Positions 53,062-61,709 of a stretch of DNA of 64,000 nt are shown here, in pieces (the first letter of the stretch is position 1; each line of letters starts with the position of its first letter). The DNA is from UBA12191 sp964422295 (GTDB lineage: Bacteria > Planctomycetota > UBA8108 > UBA1146): contig CAYRAM010000014.1 in the NCBI GenBank assembly GCA_964422295.1, positions 17,738-81,737 of the forward strand. The letters are read 5' to 3'. Position numbers and translations under genes: made by a program. The notes beneath the pieces are model-generated. The model was not told the DNA's origin. It made no database searches and saw only the letters and a program-made list of their open reading frames with translations.

Positions 53062-54528
53062 ATGCGTTTGTTTACTCTTTTTATGGCAATGTTGTTTGCC
53101 TTTATTGTGGTGGCACCTGTGGCCACTGCTCAAATCGCCACAGTCAAGCACCCTGGTGCGGATGGTATCTGGGGAAATGACGACGACGAAATTCGTACGG
53201 TCCAGCGCGATCCCGGTCTGCGTTTCTTCAATACCGAGGGTCCCGCTTGGGACATCGACCTTGATGCTTGGACTTGCACAGCCGTGGGCAAAATCATCAC
53301 GATTCCATTGACTATCGATGGCGCTGATTACCACTTTGAAGCCACCGAGATGATTGAGTTGGGTTTGGATGGCACATCGTTGGTTCATGGGCCCATCTCG
53401 ACCGCCCAGTTTGATCGTATGTCCGACCTCAACGCCATGCCTGGCTCTCCCTATCTGAATCTGGGCGGAACGGAACTTGCCCTCGTTCCAGGGATGACCA
53501 ATGGTACCGGTGGACCTCTTCGCTCGGGTGCAACCCGTTCGTTGTTTTCCACCCAGGAAGCATTCCTGAGCACCGGCTTTGAGGGAGTGACCACTCGCAG
53601 CTCGCGCGATGTGGCCAACGAAATTGAAAAAATCGCCGCAAACCATTTCGCGTTGGCTGAGAAAGCCCTCAATCTTCCGGGTGTCGCAGATGTGCTTCCT
53701 CCAGATTTCAAAGCCCGTAATGGAATCATCGAGAACGAAGACGGAACCACCACCTACATCTATCCGAGACAGTCCGGTGGTACTTACAAGAGTGCCGGAC
53801 ACATTTACACTGACCCCATCGACGGAGCAGAGTATCTGATTCCGGATACCGTCAACGTGTACGAACTGTCCGAAAACACCGCTGCCGGAGAAGTCAGTTT
53901 CATCGCTACGGGACAACCGTCTACCGTTGATGCAGACGGGAACATCGTCACCGGTACCCCTGACTGCTTCGTCGTGGATGGACTCCTGTGCATGTTTAAC
54001 CAGGATCCACGATTCCCCGCCGAGGTGTTCGGTGCTTTCGAGCAAGCGGTTCCGCGCGAAATGTTCATGGCCCAGATGCAGGGACGCGGTATCGACATGG
54101 TTGGCTACATGGTTGGTGACCACATCATGTACGCCATGGAAGTCTTCACCGATCTGGTGAACCTCGACGGTGTCGTCGAAGTTTCTGTCGAACGCTGGCG
54201 CTACAGAGACGGCGGTAACGAGATTCGTTTCCGTGGTGGTGTCGATGAGCCCGATGGAGTTACCCTTGTCGCCATCATTCACACCGATACCGGTGGAACT
54301 CTTGAGTTCAATATTCCGCTTGCCGCGGCTGTGGATGAGAATGGCCAACCGGCTCCTGGTGCGCAGTTCGGTGCACGTCTTGAGTTTGATCTTGTCCCGA
54401 CCGCCAATGTTGCGAACGTTACTGCGATTACTCTCGAAGCCCGTCACCCAACAGAAGGTGTCGTCTCTAGCGAAACATATCCACGCTGTGAGGTCGATCC
54501 TGACAGTTGCTTGCCTGACGCAGGTTAA
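53062..54528 (+). CDS. Exported protein of unknown function, likely highly expressed
   Basis: 488 aa. The start at 53062 follows GGGAGAGGAG and opens a signal peptide (MRLFTLFMAMLFAFIVVAP...TAQ). The mature N-terminus (HPGADGIWGNDDDEIRTVQRD) and several Asp/Gly-rich turns suggest a beta-rich extracellular fold. No domain is recognised. The C-terminus holds two cysteines (CEVDPDSC). Codons are restricted (GGT, CGT, AAC, GAC, ATC), like the gene at 1553, and a very strong terminator follows. Both suggest an abundant envelope or secreted protein. Confidence 0.8.
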   Translation: MRLFTLFMAMLFAFIVVAPVATAQIATVKHPGADGIWGNDDDEIRTVQRDPGLRFFNTEGPAWDIDLDAWTCTAVGKIITIPLTIDGADYHFEATEMIELGLDGTSLVHGPISTAQFDRMSDLNAMPGSPYLNLGGTELALVPGMTNGTGGPLRSGATRSLFSTQEAFLSTGFEGVTTRSSRDVANEIEKIAANHFALAEKALNLPGVADVLPPDFKARNGIIENEDGTTTYIYPRQSGGTYKSAGHIYTDPIDGAEYLIPDTVNVYELSENTAAGEVSFIATGQPSTVDADGNIVTGTPDCFVVDGLLCMFNQDPRFPAEVFGAFEQAVPREMFMAQMQGRGIDMVGYMVGDHIMYAMEVFTDLVNLDGVVEVSVERWRYRDGGNEIRFRGGVDEPDGVTLVAIIHTDTGGTLEFNIPLAAAVDENGQPAPGAQFGARLEFDLVPTANVANVTAITLEARHPTEGVVSSETYPRCEVDPDSCLPDAG

Positions 54529-54575
54529 TTTCGGGACGCAGACTATTCCTGCAAGTTGAAATCGAGACTCTACAA

Positions 54576-54617
54576 AGCAGGCCCTGGTGAAGAAATCACC
54601 AGGGCCTGCTTCTTTTT
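54576..54617 (+). terminator. Rho-independent terminator
   Basis: A perfect 15-bp stem (AGCAGGCCCTGGTGA arm, 54576-54590, with 54596-54610), loop of 5, then TCTTTTT. It ends the 53062 transcript. Confidence 0.95.
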
Positions 54618-54653
54618 GTGGTTTCCCGTAGATTCACCCTTCATGCTGGATTC

Positions 54654-55328
54654 ATGGAAGTGAGCACAAGAGTCCACGATTATCACCTCCTCAGCGGAGC
54701 ATACGATACCCTCGCCTGGCTATGGTCATTGGGAGCCATCGACCAATCTCGCAGTACCGCCCTCAATAAAATCTCCAATAAGTCACGAGTCCTGATTCCA
54801 GGGGCAGGGACCTGTCAAGGATTTGGTGCGCTGAGCTCAGCCTCTTGCCACCTGACTCTGGTCGATTCATCCCCTGCAATGCTGTCGATGGGGTCTGCAG
54901 AACTCTGTGGCATCCCGAAACACCGATTGGAAATCTACCTGGAGGACATCCGCTCCTTCCAGCCTTCTTCCCGATTCAGCAGCATCTGGCTCCCTTATTT
55001 TCTGAATGTATTCTCCGCCAATGAGGTGGTCGATCTCCTTGGAAAATTGAAACCATGGCTTCAAGAAGACGGGGAAATCTATATCAGCGACTTCTTGAAA
55101 CCTGACTCCCGATTCCTCTATCGTGTTCTGCAGGAGATGTGGCATGGCCTGCCGATGGCATTCTTTTATGTAGTTACAGGAAACGCATGGCACAAAGTGC
55201 ACGATCTTCCCCGGCTCTCAAATCTTGCCGGTTATCGTGTGACAGAGAGCTATCCCTGTAATATCGGACCGAAGAGTCACCGCTGGATCGGAACGTACGT
55301 GTGCAAACCCATCTCGACATCTTCCTGA
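54654..55328 (+). CDS. Class I SAM-dependent methyltransferase
   Basis: 224 aa from the ATG at 54654, since relatives begin close to the YHLLSGAYDTLAWLWSLG segment. The Rossmann core is seen as RVLIPGAGTCQGF (motif I, variant), LTLVDSSPAML, the region IRSFQPSSRFSSIWLPYFLNVF, and LKPWLQEDGEIYISDF. Substrate unknown. The end overlaps the next gene's possible GTG start (55301) by 28 bases, suggesting coupling. Confidence 0.8.
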   Translation: MEVSTRVHDYHLLSGAYDTLAWLWSLGAIDQSRSTALNKISNKSRVLIPGAGTCQGFGALSSASCHLTLVDSSPAMLSMGSAELCGIPKHRLEIYLEDIRSFQPSSRFSSIWLPYFLNVFSANEVVDLLGKLKPWLQEDGEIYISDFLKPDSRFLYRVLQEMWHGLPMAFFYVVTGNAWHKVHDLPRLSNLAGYRVTESYPCNIGPKSHRWIGTYVCKPISTSS

Positions 55329-56122
55329 GGGCAACCTTGCCCTTTCGCTGGAGTTCCGCGATGGCGGTCGTGGCTGCCGGGGCGATGGCGAGAATCGGTT
55401 TTGTCTCTGAACACCAAAAACTGCTGCCCTGGGACCTCTCCGTCTTTGTCCTCGTCAGCTTCACCCTTCTGATCTACCAACTCGATTCCCTGATTGCATT
55501 GTTGAAGTCAAATTATGAATCGCAAGAGTTCTGGAAACGAGCTCACCGAATGATCATCACCTGTTCCCTTGCTTTCTTCTGCAGCGTTTATTCATGCTTC
55601 ATGTTGCCTTCTGATCGCCTGGGATACTTGTGGATCGGCCTTGCACTCATCACGCTGTATTTTTTGCCTATGAAGTGGCCTAGGAGAATTCTGGATCACT
55701 GGCTTCCCATTCGTTGGGTATACCTGTCCCTGTTGATCTGTGGCGCAGGGATTGTCATCGCTGGAGATCCCGATGCCTTGTTCAGCGCACTCCTGCTGAT
55801 AGTGCCGCTGATCTGCGGGAATTTACTGATCTGCGACCTGCGCGATCAAGAACAGGACCTGGCCAATCCACACAGAAGTGCTTTTCCAGGAGGCTCAGGA
55901 ACAGCCAAGGTATTGTTGGGGCTCTTGTTTCTGACACCTGCAGTTTTGATTCTGGTGCAGGATCCGGAGTCCGCAATTCCCCGTTGGCATTGGCTCGTTG
56001 CACTCTTCTGCGGAACGGCCCTGCTTTGGATTGCCACTTTTCAGAGACAACATCCCTGGAGGATGACCCTTCTTGCAGATCTCTCTCCTGTCATCGCTGC
56101 GATAATATTGTCTCTGGATTGA
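55301..56122 (+). CDS. Multi-span membrane protein, possibly UbiA-like
   Basis: 273 aa from a GTG at 55301; no clearer start downstream except internal ATGs. About eight hydrophobic segments are seen. The polar sequence LLICDLRDQEQDLANPHR after segment five recalls the second Asp-rich motif of UbiA prenyltransferases, but the first (NDxxD) is not clear: only LLIYQLDSLIALL is present at its place. The assignment is therefore weak. The preceding methyltransferase overlaps it. Confidence 0.6.
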   Translation: MQTHLDIFLRATLPFRWSSAMAVVAAGAMARIGFVSEHQKLLPWDLSVFVLVSFTLLIYQLDSLIALLKSNYESQEFWKRAHRMIITCSLAFFCSVYSCFMLPSDRLGYLWIGLALITLYFLPMKWPRRILDHWLPIRWVYLSLLICGAGIVIAGDPDALFSALLLIVPLICGNLLICDLRDQEQDLANPHRSAFPGGSGTAKVLLGLLFLTPAVLILVQDPESAIPRWHWLVALFCGTALLWIATFQRQHPWRMTLLADLSPVIAAIILSLD

Positions 56123-56129
56123 GTGCACC

Positions 56130-56864
56130 TCAGTCTGAATATTCTGTCCAAGTCAGGCTTTCACCTCTTTGTGCAGCAACGGTTTCAATCCCTGAACCGC
56201 CTTCGACAGATATCCTGACATACCCCGTCATCGGGGCACCGGGACAATCCAGCCAGGATTCCGCTGCAGGCTTGCCGAAAGGTTTGTCGTTTGCATAGAT
56301 TTCGATCCAGTTTCCGTGTCTATCTAGAAACTCAACCAAAACTGGATGACCCGCTTCCGCCCCCTGGATGATCACGAGGGATTCAGGGATTACAGGTTTT
56401 GGAAAAGTAAACACTTGCTCGTGGAGTATCACTGGGCTGTGACTCTCGGAAGAAGCTCGTTCTTCTTCAATCTCCTTGATCCCTGAATCTGATCCCGACG
56501 AGGATGGATTTGGGTCAATGTCATCAGCAACGACCTCATCACCGAGACCTTGAGAATTTCGGAACAATTCGATCTCGGATCGGAAACCCTCCAACATCGC
56601 CATCAACTGCGGTTCCTGCAATTGGGGTTCCCGGGAACTTGACGTGACTCGGCCGAGTTCGCCTTCGAGGCGCTCTACCCTTTGCATGAGGTCTTGAAGG
56701 ATCGGCTCTGACGCTTCAACCGAGACGTCCGGCCCTGCTGACGGAGAATCTCCCGCGGCAGCGCCGACCTGACCGGGCATGCCGACCAACGCCATACAGA
56801 TCCCGGAGATCACTGCCGTCAGCAGGATCGCGGGAAAGATCGGATTTTTGAGAAACAATGGCAT
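56130..56864 (-). CDS. Membrane-anchored protein with coiled coil, unknown function
   Basis: 244 aa from the ATG at 56864 (GGAGGAGTCAACG upstream). One membrane segment (IFPAILLTAVISGICMALVGM), a coiled coil at about 50-90 (LQDLMQRVERLEGELGRV), a Ser/Glu-rich linker and a beta-rich C-terminal domain (about 145-240; VLVEFLDRHGNWIEIYAND). No family recognised. It is divergent from clpS and converges on the UbiA-like gene. Confidence 0.7.
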   Translation of the reverse strand: MPLFLKNPIFPAILLTAVISGICMALVGMPGQVGAAAGDSPSAGPDVSVEASEPILQDLMQRVERLEGELGRVTSSSREPQLQEPQLMAMLEGFRSEIELFRNSQGLGDEVVADDIDPNPSSSGSDSGIKEIEEERASSESHSPVILHEQVFTFPKPVIPESLVIIQGAEAGHPVLVEFLDRHGNWIEIYANDKPFGKPAAESWLDCPGAPMTGYVRISVEGGSGIETVAAQRGESLTWTEYSD

Positions 56865-57003
56865 CGTTGACTCCTCCATTGAAGGATACGATGCCTGCAG
56901 ATTCTTGCCCAAATAGGGGCAAGCGTCGGTCCCATTTGGCGATACAGAAAGATGAATCGTGCTTCACAGATCAACTCTCTCAACGCAACGGTTTCACCGA
57001 CAG

Positions 57004-57324
57004 ATGTCTATGGATTCTTTCGATCTTGTCATCCCGGAGGGCTCCCCTGAAGAAGAGAAAGAGTCCTCCGTTGCACTTGAAGAAGAGTTGGAAAATCTAT
57101 GGAAAGTCATCGTATGGAATGACCCGGTAAATCTGATGAGTTATGTGGTTTACGTACTGCAAAAGATCTTTGGCCACTCCAAGGAGATCGCTACAAAACA
57201 CATGCTCGAAGTTCACCAAGAAGGCAAGTCGGTCGTCTGTTTGACAGAGCAGGAAAAAGGCGAAAGATTTGTCTCACAATTGCACGCTTACGGCCTGCAG
57301 GCCACTTTGGAAAAAGACGACTGA
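57004..57324 (+). CDS. clpS: ATP-dependent Clp protease adaptor ClpS
   Basis: 106 aa. An acidic N-terminal arm of 30 residues precedes the ClpS fold (LWKVIVWNDPVNLMSYVVYVLQKIFGHS). In the fold, NDPVN occupies the N-end residue pocket, and HMLEVHQEGKSVVCLTEQEKGERFVSQLHAYGLQATLE follows. It delivers N-degron substrates to ClpAP. The Aat transferase that makes such N-degrons is also in the window. No good ribosome site precedes the ATG. The stop is 26 bases before the cyclase gene. Confidence 0.93.
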   Translation: MSMDSFDLVIPEGSPEEEKESSVALEEELENLWKVIVWNDPVNLMSYVVYVLQKIFGHSKEIATKHMLEVHQEGKSVVCLTEQEKGERFVSQLHAYGLQATLEKDD

Positions 57325-57350
57325 TTCACACCGATCCGGAGGCGATCAAA

Positions 57351-59468
57351 TTGAAAAAAACCTATTCGATCAGATCGGTCATTTTGACACTGATGATCAG
57401 CGAGGTTTTTATTGCGATCCTCGTCACAGGAGTCCTTTGGTTTTCCAATGGCAAAGCGGCAGTAAAAACGCTTTCTCAAAATCTCAGTGAAGAGATCTCT
57501 CGCAGGGTCGAAGACAAAATTAACACGCTCCTCGATTCAGCGAGGCAACACGCATCCAGTCAGGCTGATCTATTTGAGAGCGGTTTGATTGCAATCGGCT
57601 CAGACAATCAGCAGGCATTGACCCTTGCCTATCAGCAGAGCACCCTCGAAAGAAACCCGGGGATCACCACACTCTTCACATGTTCACCCGGAGGCGAACT
57701 GGTCGGTTTGCAGCGGGAACCAGACGGTGGATTCACACTGCTTCGATCCCAAGCAGGAAAACCTGGCCTGGCAGAAACATTTTCCACGGGTGAAGTGCTC
57801 GTCGATGCTGATTTTGACGCCACCCAACGTCCCTGGTATCAGTTGGCCATGGAAAAAAGCCGTTCTGGATGGACCCCTGTCTACAAATTTGCCGGGATCC
57901 CACAACTTGGGCTTTCAGCCTTCGACGTCCATGCCGACGGCGATGAATTCAGGATGATCAGCGTCTGCGATCTGACCCTTGGCCCACTCAACAGTTTTTT
58001 GTCTCAACTTCAGACCTCAGAGAATGGTCAAACAGCGATACTGGACCCCGAAGGCTTCCTCGTTGCTTCGAGTGCTTTGGATTCAGTTGAAGAGGTTAAA
58101 GACAAGAACGGAGAAACGGTCGAATACCAAAGGGTAAAGGGCCTCGAATCCAAATCGCCGGTGATCAGAGAGTCGATACGCAAACTCACTGTGACATTCG
58201 GGGACTCATCCACCTGGCCAGAAAAGGGCAATCTTCAATTTGAAACCGAAGTTGGAGTAATCTATCTGTCTTGGCTTTCAATATCACTCGGTGGGGAATC
58301 ACGCTGGATCAACTTGTTGGCGATTCCGAGGTCAGATCTGACTTCTGAAACCTCGCAACGAACAAAGACCACAGCCGTCGCATTTCTCATCCTTATTCTG
58401 ATCACAATTCCACTAGTTTGGAGAACCGCTGAGGGCATAACAAGGCCGGTGATGGAACTCAACCAGGGGATTGACCTCATCTCTCAATTCAAAATCGAAG
58501 ACCCGGAAAACGGACTGAATTTTCGTCCATCGAGACTCCGAGAGTTGAGTGAGATGCAAATGAGAATGGAAGGAATGCAACACGCCCTCGCCTCCTTTGA
58601 GAAGTACGTCCCGTCAAGAGTGGTTCGAAAACTGGTTACCGAAGACAAAATTGCCGTCCCGGGAATGGAAGAGGCGACAGCTTGTATCTTTTTCTCTGAC
58701 ATCGTCGGCTTCACCGAAGTCGCTGAATCCCTGGATCCGGATCTATTGGTTCAATTGGGAGGAGAATACCTGGAAGGCATGAGTCAACAGATTCATCAAC
58801 AAGGCGGCATCGTCGACAAATTCATCGGTGATGCAATTATGGCGTTTTGGATCGCAGAAGTGGATGGAAAGCGGGTTACAGCCAAGGCATGCCAGGCGGC
58901 CCTCCTCTCACAAAAGAGCCTCGTAAACCTTCGAAAAGATTGGCGCAGAAGAGATCTCCCGGAGCTCAGAGCCAGAATCGGGTTACACACCGGACCCGTT
59001 CGGGTTGGCAACATTGGTTCGTCGACGAGATTGAACTACACAATTCTTGGAGATTCAGTAAACCTGTCCAGTCGCCTTGAAGGCTTGAACAAAATTTACG
59101 GTACTGAGATTCTCGTCAGCGAAGAGGTTCGTTCGATTGCCAGGGATGAGTTTCATTTCAGAAAACTTGACCAGGTTTCTGTTAAAGGTCGTCGCAAGGG
59201 TGGATCAGTCCATGAACTTGTTTGCCGCACTGAAGAAGCCACTCAGCAACAACTTGACTTCTCTCATCAACATGAGGCTGCTCTTTCAGAATACATCAGT
59301 GGTGACTTTGAAAAAGCGAAGAACAACTTTGCCGAACTCTTCAAAAGTTACCCAGATGATCGATCGATCAAGATCATTCTGGACAGATGCAAAGATCTGA
59401 TCGAACAACCTCCTGAAAGTTGGACGGGAGTCATTTCTATCGACAGGAACATCAAGGACAACGGTTGA
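57351..59468 (+). CDS. Membrane-bound adenylate/guanylate cyclase with Cache sensor
   Basis: 705 aa from a TTG at 57351 with CCGGAGG 8 bases upstream. There is a first membrane segment (SVILTLMISEVFIAILVTGVLW) and a periplasmic Cache-type sensor at about 40-320 (WYQLAMEKSRSGWTPVYKF). A second membrane segment (AVAFLILILITIPLVW) leads into a HAMP-like stretch. The class III catalytic domain (about 440-610) has FFSDIVGFTEVAE (metal Asp), KFIGDAIMAFW (second Asp) and LNYTILGDSVNLSSRLEG (Asn-Arg pair), so it is probably active. ATP versus GTP choice is not read here. The C-terminal about 80 residues are helical (TPR-like). Confidence 0.9.
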   Translation: MKKTYSIRSVILTLMISEVFIAILVTGVLWFSNGKAAVKTLSQNLSEEISRRVEDKINTLLDSARQHASSQADLFESGLIAIGSDNQQALTLAYQQSTLERNPGITTLFTCSPGGELVGLQREPDGGFTLLRSQAGKPGLAETFSTGEVLVDADFDATQRPWYQLAMEKSRSGWTPVYKFAGIPQLGLSAFDVHADGDEFRMISVCDLTLGPLNSFLSQLQTSENGQTAILDPEGFLVASSALDSVEEVKDKNGETVEYQRVKGLESKSPVIRESIRKLTVTFGDSSTWPEKGNLQFETEVGVIYLSWLSISLGGESRWINLLAIPRSDLTSETSQRTKTTAVAFLILILITIPLVWRTAEGITRPVMELNQGIDLISQFKIEDPENGLNFRPSRLRELSEMQMRMEGMQHALASFEKYVPSRVVRKLVTEDKIAVPGMEEATACIFFSDIVGFTEVAESLDPDLLVQLGGEYLEGMSQQIHQQGGIVDKFIGDAIMAFWIAEVDGKRVTAKACQAALLSQKSLVNLRKDWRRRDLPELRARIGLHTGPVRVGNIGSSTRLNYTILGDSVNLSSRLEGLNKIYGTEILVSEEVRSIARDEFHFRKLDQVSVKGRRKGGSVHELVCRTEEATQQQLDFSHQHEAALSEYISGDFEKAKNNFAELFKSYPDDRSIKIILDRCKDLIEQPPESWTGVISIDRNIKDNG

Positions 59469-59487
59469 TCATGAGGAAGTATTGAAT

Positions 59488-60084
59488 ATGCGCTACTGTA
59501 TTCCATGGCCTTATCGAGCAAGAAAAAACTATCATCACCACGACGATCAAAATTTGAAAGACGAGTGGCAGAAAGAAGTTTACGAATATGCAGCAACTCT
59601 GGCTGCAGAAAATAGTTACCAAACTGTCATCGATGTAGGATGCGGTTCCGGTTTCAAATTGATTCAGAACTTTGGAAACCAAGATACTCTCGGCCTCGAA
59701 CTTGACTGCAATTTGGCGTTTTTGCAGCAACGGTACCCCGAGAAAAAGTGGGGGTTATGTGACTACTCCCAACCACCGGATTTCAGGGCCGACCTTGTAA
59801 TTTGCTCCGATGTCATCGAGCACGTCACCGATCCAGATCTTCTTCTCGACTATCTGGTCAAACTCAACGCCCAACATTACGTCATATCCACACCTGACAG
59901 GGCTCTGCTTCACAAACCTTGGCAGCGCCGCTACTGGGGTCCACCCAGAAATCCAAGCCACCAGCGGGAATGGACATCCAGGGAGTTTTCGCACTATATT
60001 TCGGATACATTTGTAGTGTTGGACCACTTCATCACCCACCGGGATCAAGCAACCCAGATGGTGGTCTGTAAGCTTGCTCACTGA
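59488..60084 (+). CDS. Class I SAM-dependent methyltransferase (UbiG-like fold)
   Basis: 198 aa from the ATG at 59488 (GAGGAAG 8 bases upstream). Motif I is VIDVGCGSGFKLIQNF, followed by LGLELDCNLAFLQQRYP, DLVICSDVIEHVTDPDLLLDYLVKL and YVISTPDRALL. The C-terminal third has RREW-like NPSHQREWTSREFSHYISDTF, which resembles methyltransferases acting on sugars or glycan precursors. Substrate unknown. The neighbour downstream is 24 bases on. Confidence 0.85.
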   Translation: MRYCIPWPYRARKNYHHHDDQNLKDEWQKEVYEYAATLAAENSYQTVIDVGCGSGFKLIQNFGNQDTLGLELDCNLAFLQQRYPEKKWGLCDYSQPPDFRADLVICSDVIEHVTDPDLLLDYLVKLNAQHYVISTPDRALLHKPWQRRYWGPPRNPSHQREWTSREFSHYISDTFVVLDHFITHRDQATQMVVCKLAH

Positions 60085-60108
60085 GCGACTCTGAAATCAG
60101 GAAACTCG

Positions 60109-60630
60109 ATGCTTCAGGCAGAAAAATCAGACGACGGATCATTTCGATTGACTGGCCATCCCGGCATCTTGAATGCTCTTTGGTCCGTTCCCAGCACTCT
60201 GAGAGCAGTGGTCGAAACTCCCGAAAACTACCCCACCGCATATCAAAGGCTGTTCCCATCCACTTATCTGAACGAGGAAAAAGAAAAGGAACACCGAAGA
60301 TTGATCGGCGATGCCATGAAGGAGCGGCAGTTGGCAAAAATCGCCCTCTTTGAAAGGATCCTGACAGATAGTGACGAAGGGATGGGAGTTCTAAGGATTT
60401 CTGAAAAGAACTTCGATGCTTTCATCGCCATGCTCACCGATATGAGACTGGTCTTGGCTGATATGCTCGGCATCGAAGATGAAGACTGGGAAGAGAATCT
60501 GAGTGAAGAAGAAATGCTACAGGATCCGCGGGTTCAATTATTGCACCTGATGTCCGGAGTACAGCAATTGCTTCTCGAGGCGACCGGAATGGTCTCCGAT
60601 CTCGATATTGACCCGGAGACTGATCTCTAG
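60109..60630 (+). CDS. DUF2017-like protein
   Basis: 173 aa. The sequence TAYQRLFPSTYLNEEKEKEHRRLIGDAMKERQLAKIALFERIL, then VLRISEKNFDAFIAMLTDMRLVLADMLGIED, matches the pattern of DUF2017. DUF2017 is best known from actinobacteria, where it sits beside clpS. Here clpS is two genes upstream on the same strand, so a link to Clp proteolysis is worth considering. The C-terminal stretch is acidic (EDWEENLSEEEM). Confidence 0.65.
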   Translation: MLQAEKSDDGSFRLTGHPGILNALWSVPSTLRAVVETPENYPTAYQRLFPSTYLNEEKEKEHRRLIGDAMKERQLAKIALFERILTDSDEGMGVLRISEKNFDAFIAMLTDMRLVLADMLGIEDEDWEENLSEEEMLQDPRVQLLHLMSGVQQLLLEATGMVSDLDIDPETDL

Positions 60631-60633
60631 GAA

Positions 60634-61695
60634 TTACCAAAGGTAGAAGGATTCCCCAACTTCGGCGATGCCGAATCCACGATCGATGACAGATTGGCGA
60701 ATTTTCTCATCATGCAACGCCGGATTCGTGTGGTTGAGGTGAATAAACCTGAATCTCCCTGGATTCTCGCGCGCAAGATCCTGCAGCCGATCCATCGTTT
60801 CCACCATCGGCGGGTGCGGAATCTTTGACATGTCCCGCCCTGGCAACTCCCGACCATCATAAAATGTTGCATCCAGATAGCAGACATCCGCTCCCTCGAT
60901 CAACTTCTCGAGGATGTCATCATTCCAGCGATCGATATCGGGGCAGAAAACCACCGTGCGTTGGCGAGATTCGATTCTCCATGCCACGGTATCTGCGTAT
61001 TCATTGCGATGCTTGACCGCAATCGGGGTCATCTTGAGCCCAATGCCAAAGCCATCAAAAGCGATGCTCTCTCCAGGCTCACTCTTCTTCAGATCGATCT
61101 GCTCTAATTTGACCAGTTGATCCCAGGGGCCATTTTCTTCCAGGAAGGTCGCCATCTTTGGCGTGCAGTACACAGGCATCGCTTGGGTTGAAGCTACTTC
61201 ACGACCAAAATGCATCAAACCGGTGTAGTGACCGATGTGAGCATGGGTCAGTAGCACCGCCTCCACCGGTTTTCGAGGTCGACCCGCGAAACTGATCATC
61301 GCCAGCTGCTCCTCGATTGCAGGAGTAGCCTCGATCAAAATCGCTTTTCTCTGCACCATGTCGACGATGGCCAAACAGGATGGCCCCAGCCGCCGACCAC
61401 TCTTGCGTGCTGATTCGCAACACTCCTTCAGGCAACCGACGTGGGGTAGACCACCATCCTGGGCATTACCGAGGACAAAAACCTTGCCTCCCTGATTGGC
61501 CCAATGGCGACCGCCTCCATTTTCATTGGTGTTAACAGGCCATCCCGGTGGGAGCACGATTCCCTGCGGTTGGCGCGAATACTGTTGAAGTTGCTCAGGT
61601 GGATCGGCTGAAGATCCCTGTTGAATTCCTGAACACCCTTGGAGCGACGACAAGACAACTCCATTGAGCAACAAGATGCATGCGAAGCGGAACAT
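60634..61695 (-). CDS. PqqB-like metallo-beta-lactamase-fold lipoprotein
   Basis: 353 aa from the ATG at 61695 (AGAAGAGG upstream); a lipobox lies at SSLQGC. The PqqB-type opening is VLGNAQDGGLPHVGCLKECCESARKSGRR. The metal-site motif reads LLTHAHIGHYTGL, and further ligand segments are YLDATFYDGRELPGRD and RFIHLNHTNPAL. Known PqqB members act in pyrroloquinoline quinone biosynthesis, but no other pqq gene is in the window and this copy is exported. It is therefore more likely a hydrolase or carrier of unknown substrate. Co-transcribed with the gene upstream (14-base gap). Confidence 0.83.
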   Translation of the reverse strand: MFRFACILLLNGVVLSSLQGCSGIQQGSSADPPEQLQQYSRQPQGIVLPPGWPVNTNENGGGRHWANQGGKVFVLGNAQDGGLPHVGCLKECCESARKSGRRLGPSCLAIVDMVQRKAILIEATPAIEEQLAMISFAGRPRKPVEAVLLTHAHIGHYTGLMHFGREVASTQAMPVYCTPKMATFLEENGPWDQLVKLEQIDLKKSEPGESIAFDGFGIGLKMTPIAVKHRNEYADTVAWRIESRQRTVVFCPDIDRWNDDILEKLIEGADVCYLDATFYDGRELPGRDMSKIPHPPMVETMDRLQDLARENPGRFRFIHLNHTNPALHDEKIRQSVIDRGFGIAEVGESFYLW

Positions 61696-61709
61696 GAACC
61701 TCTTCTCGG

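Noticed and set aside
53005..54447. A 480-codon open frame antisense to the 53062 gene
   Set aside because: Same cause as above: narrow codon choice on the sense strand keeps the antisense frame open. The protein shows no known pattern.
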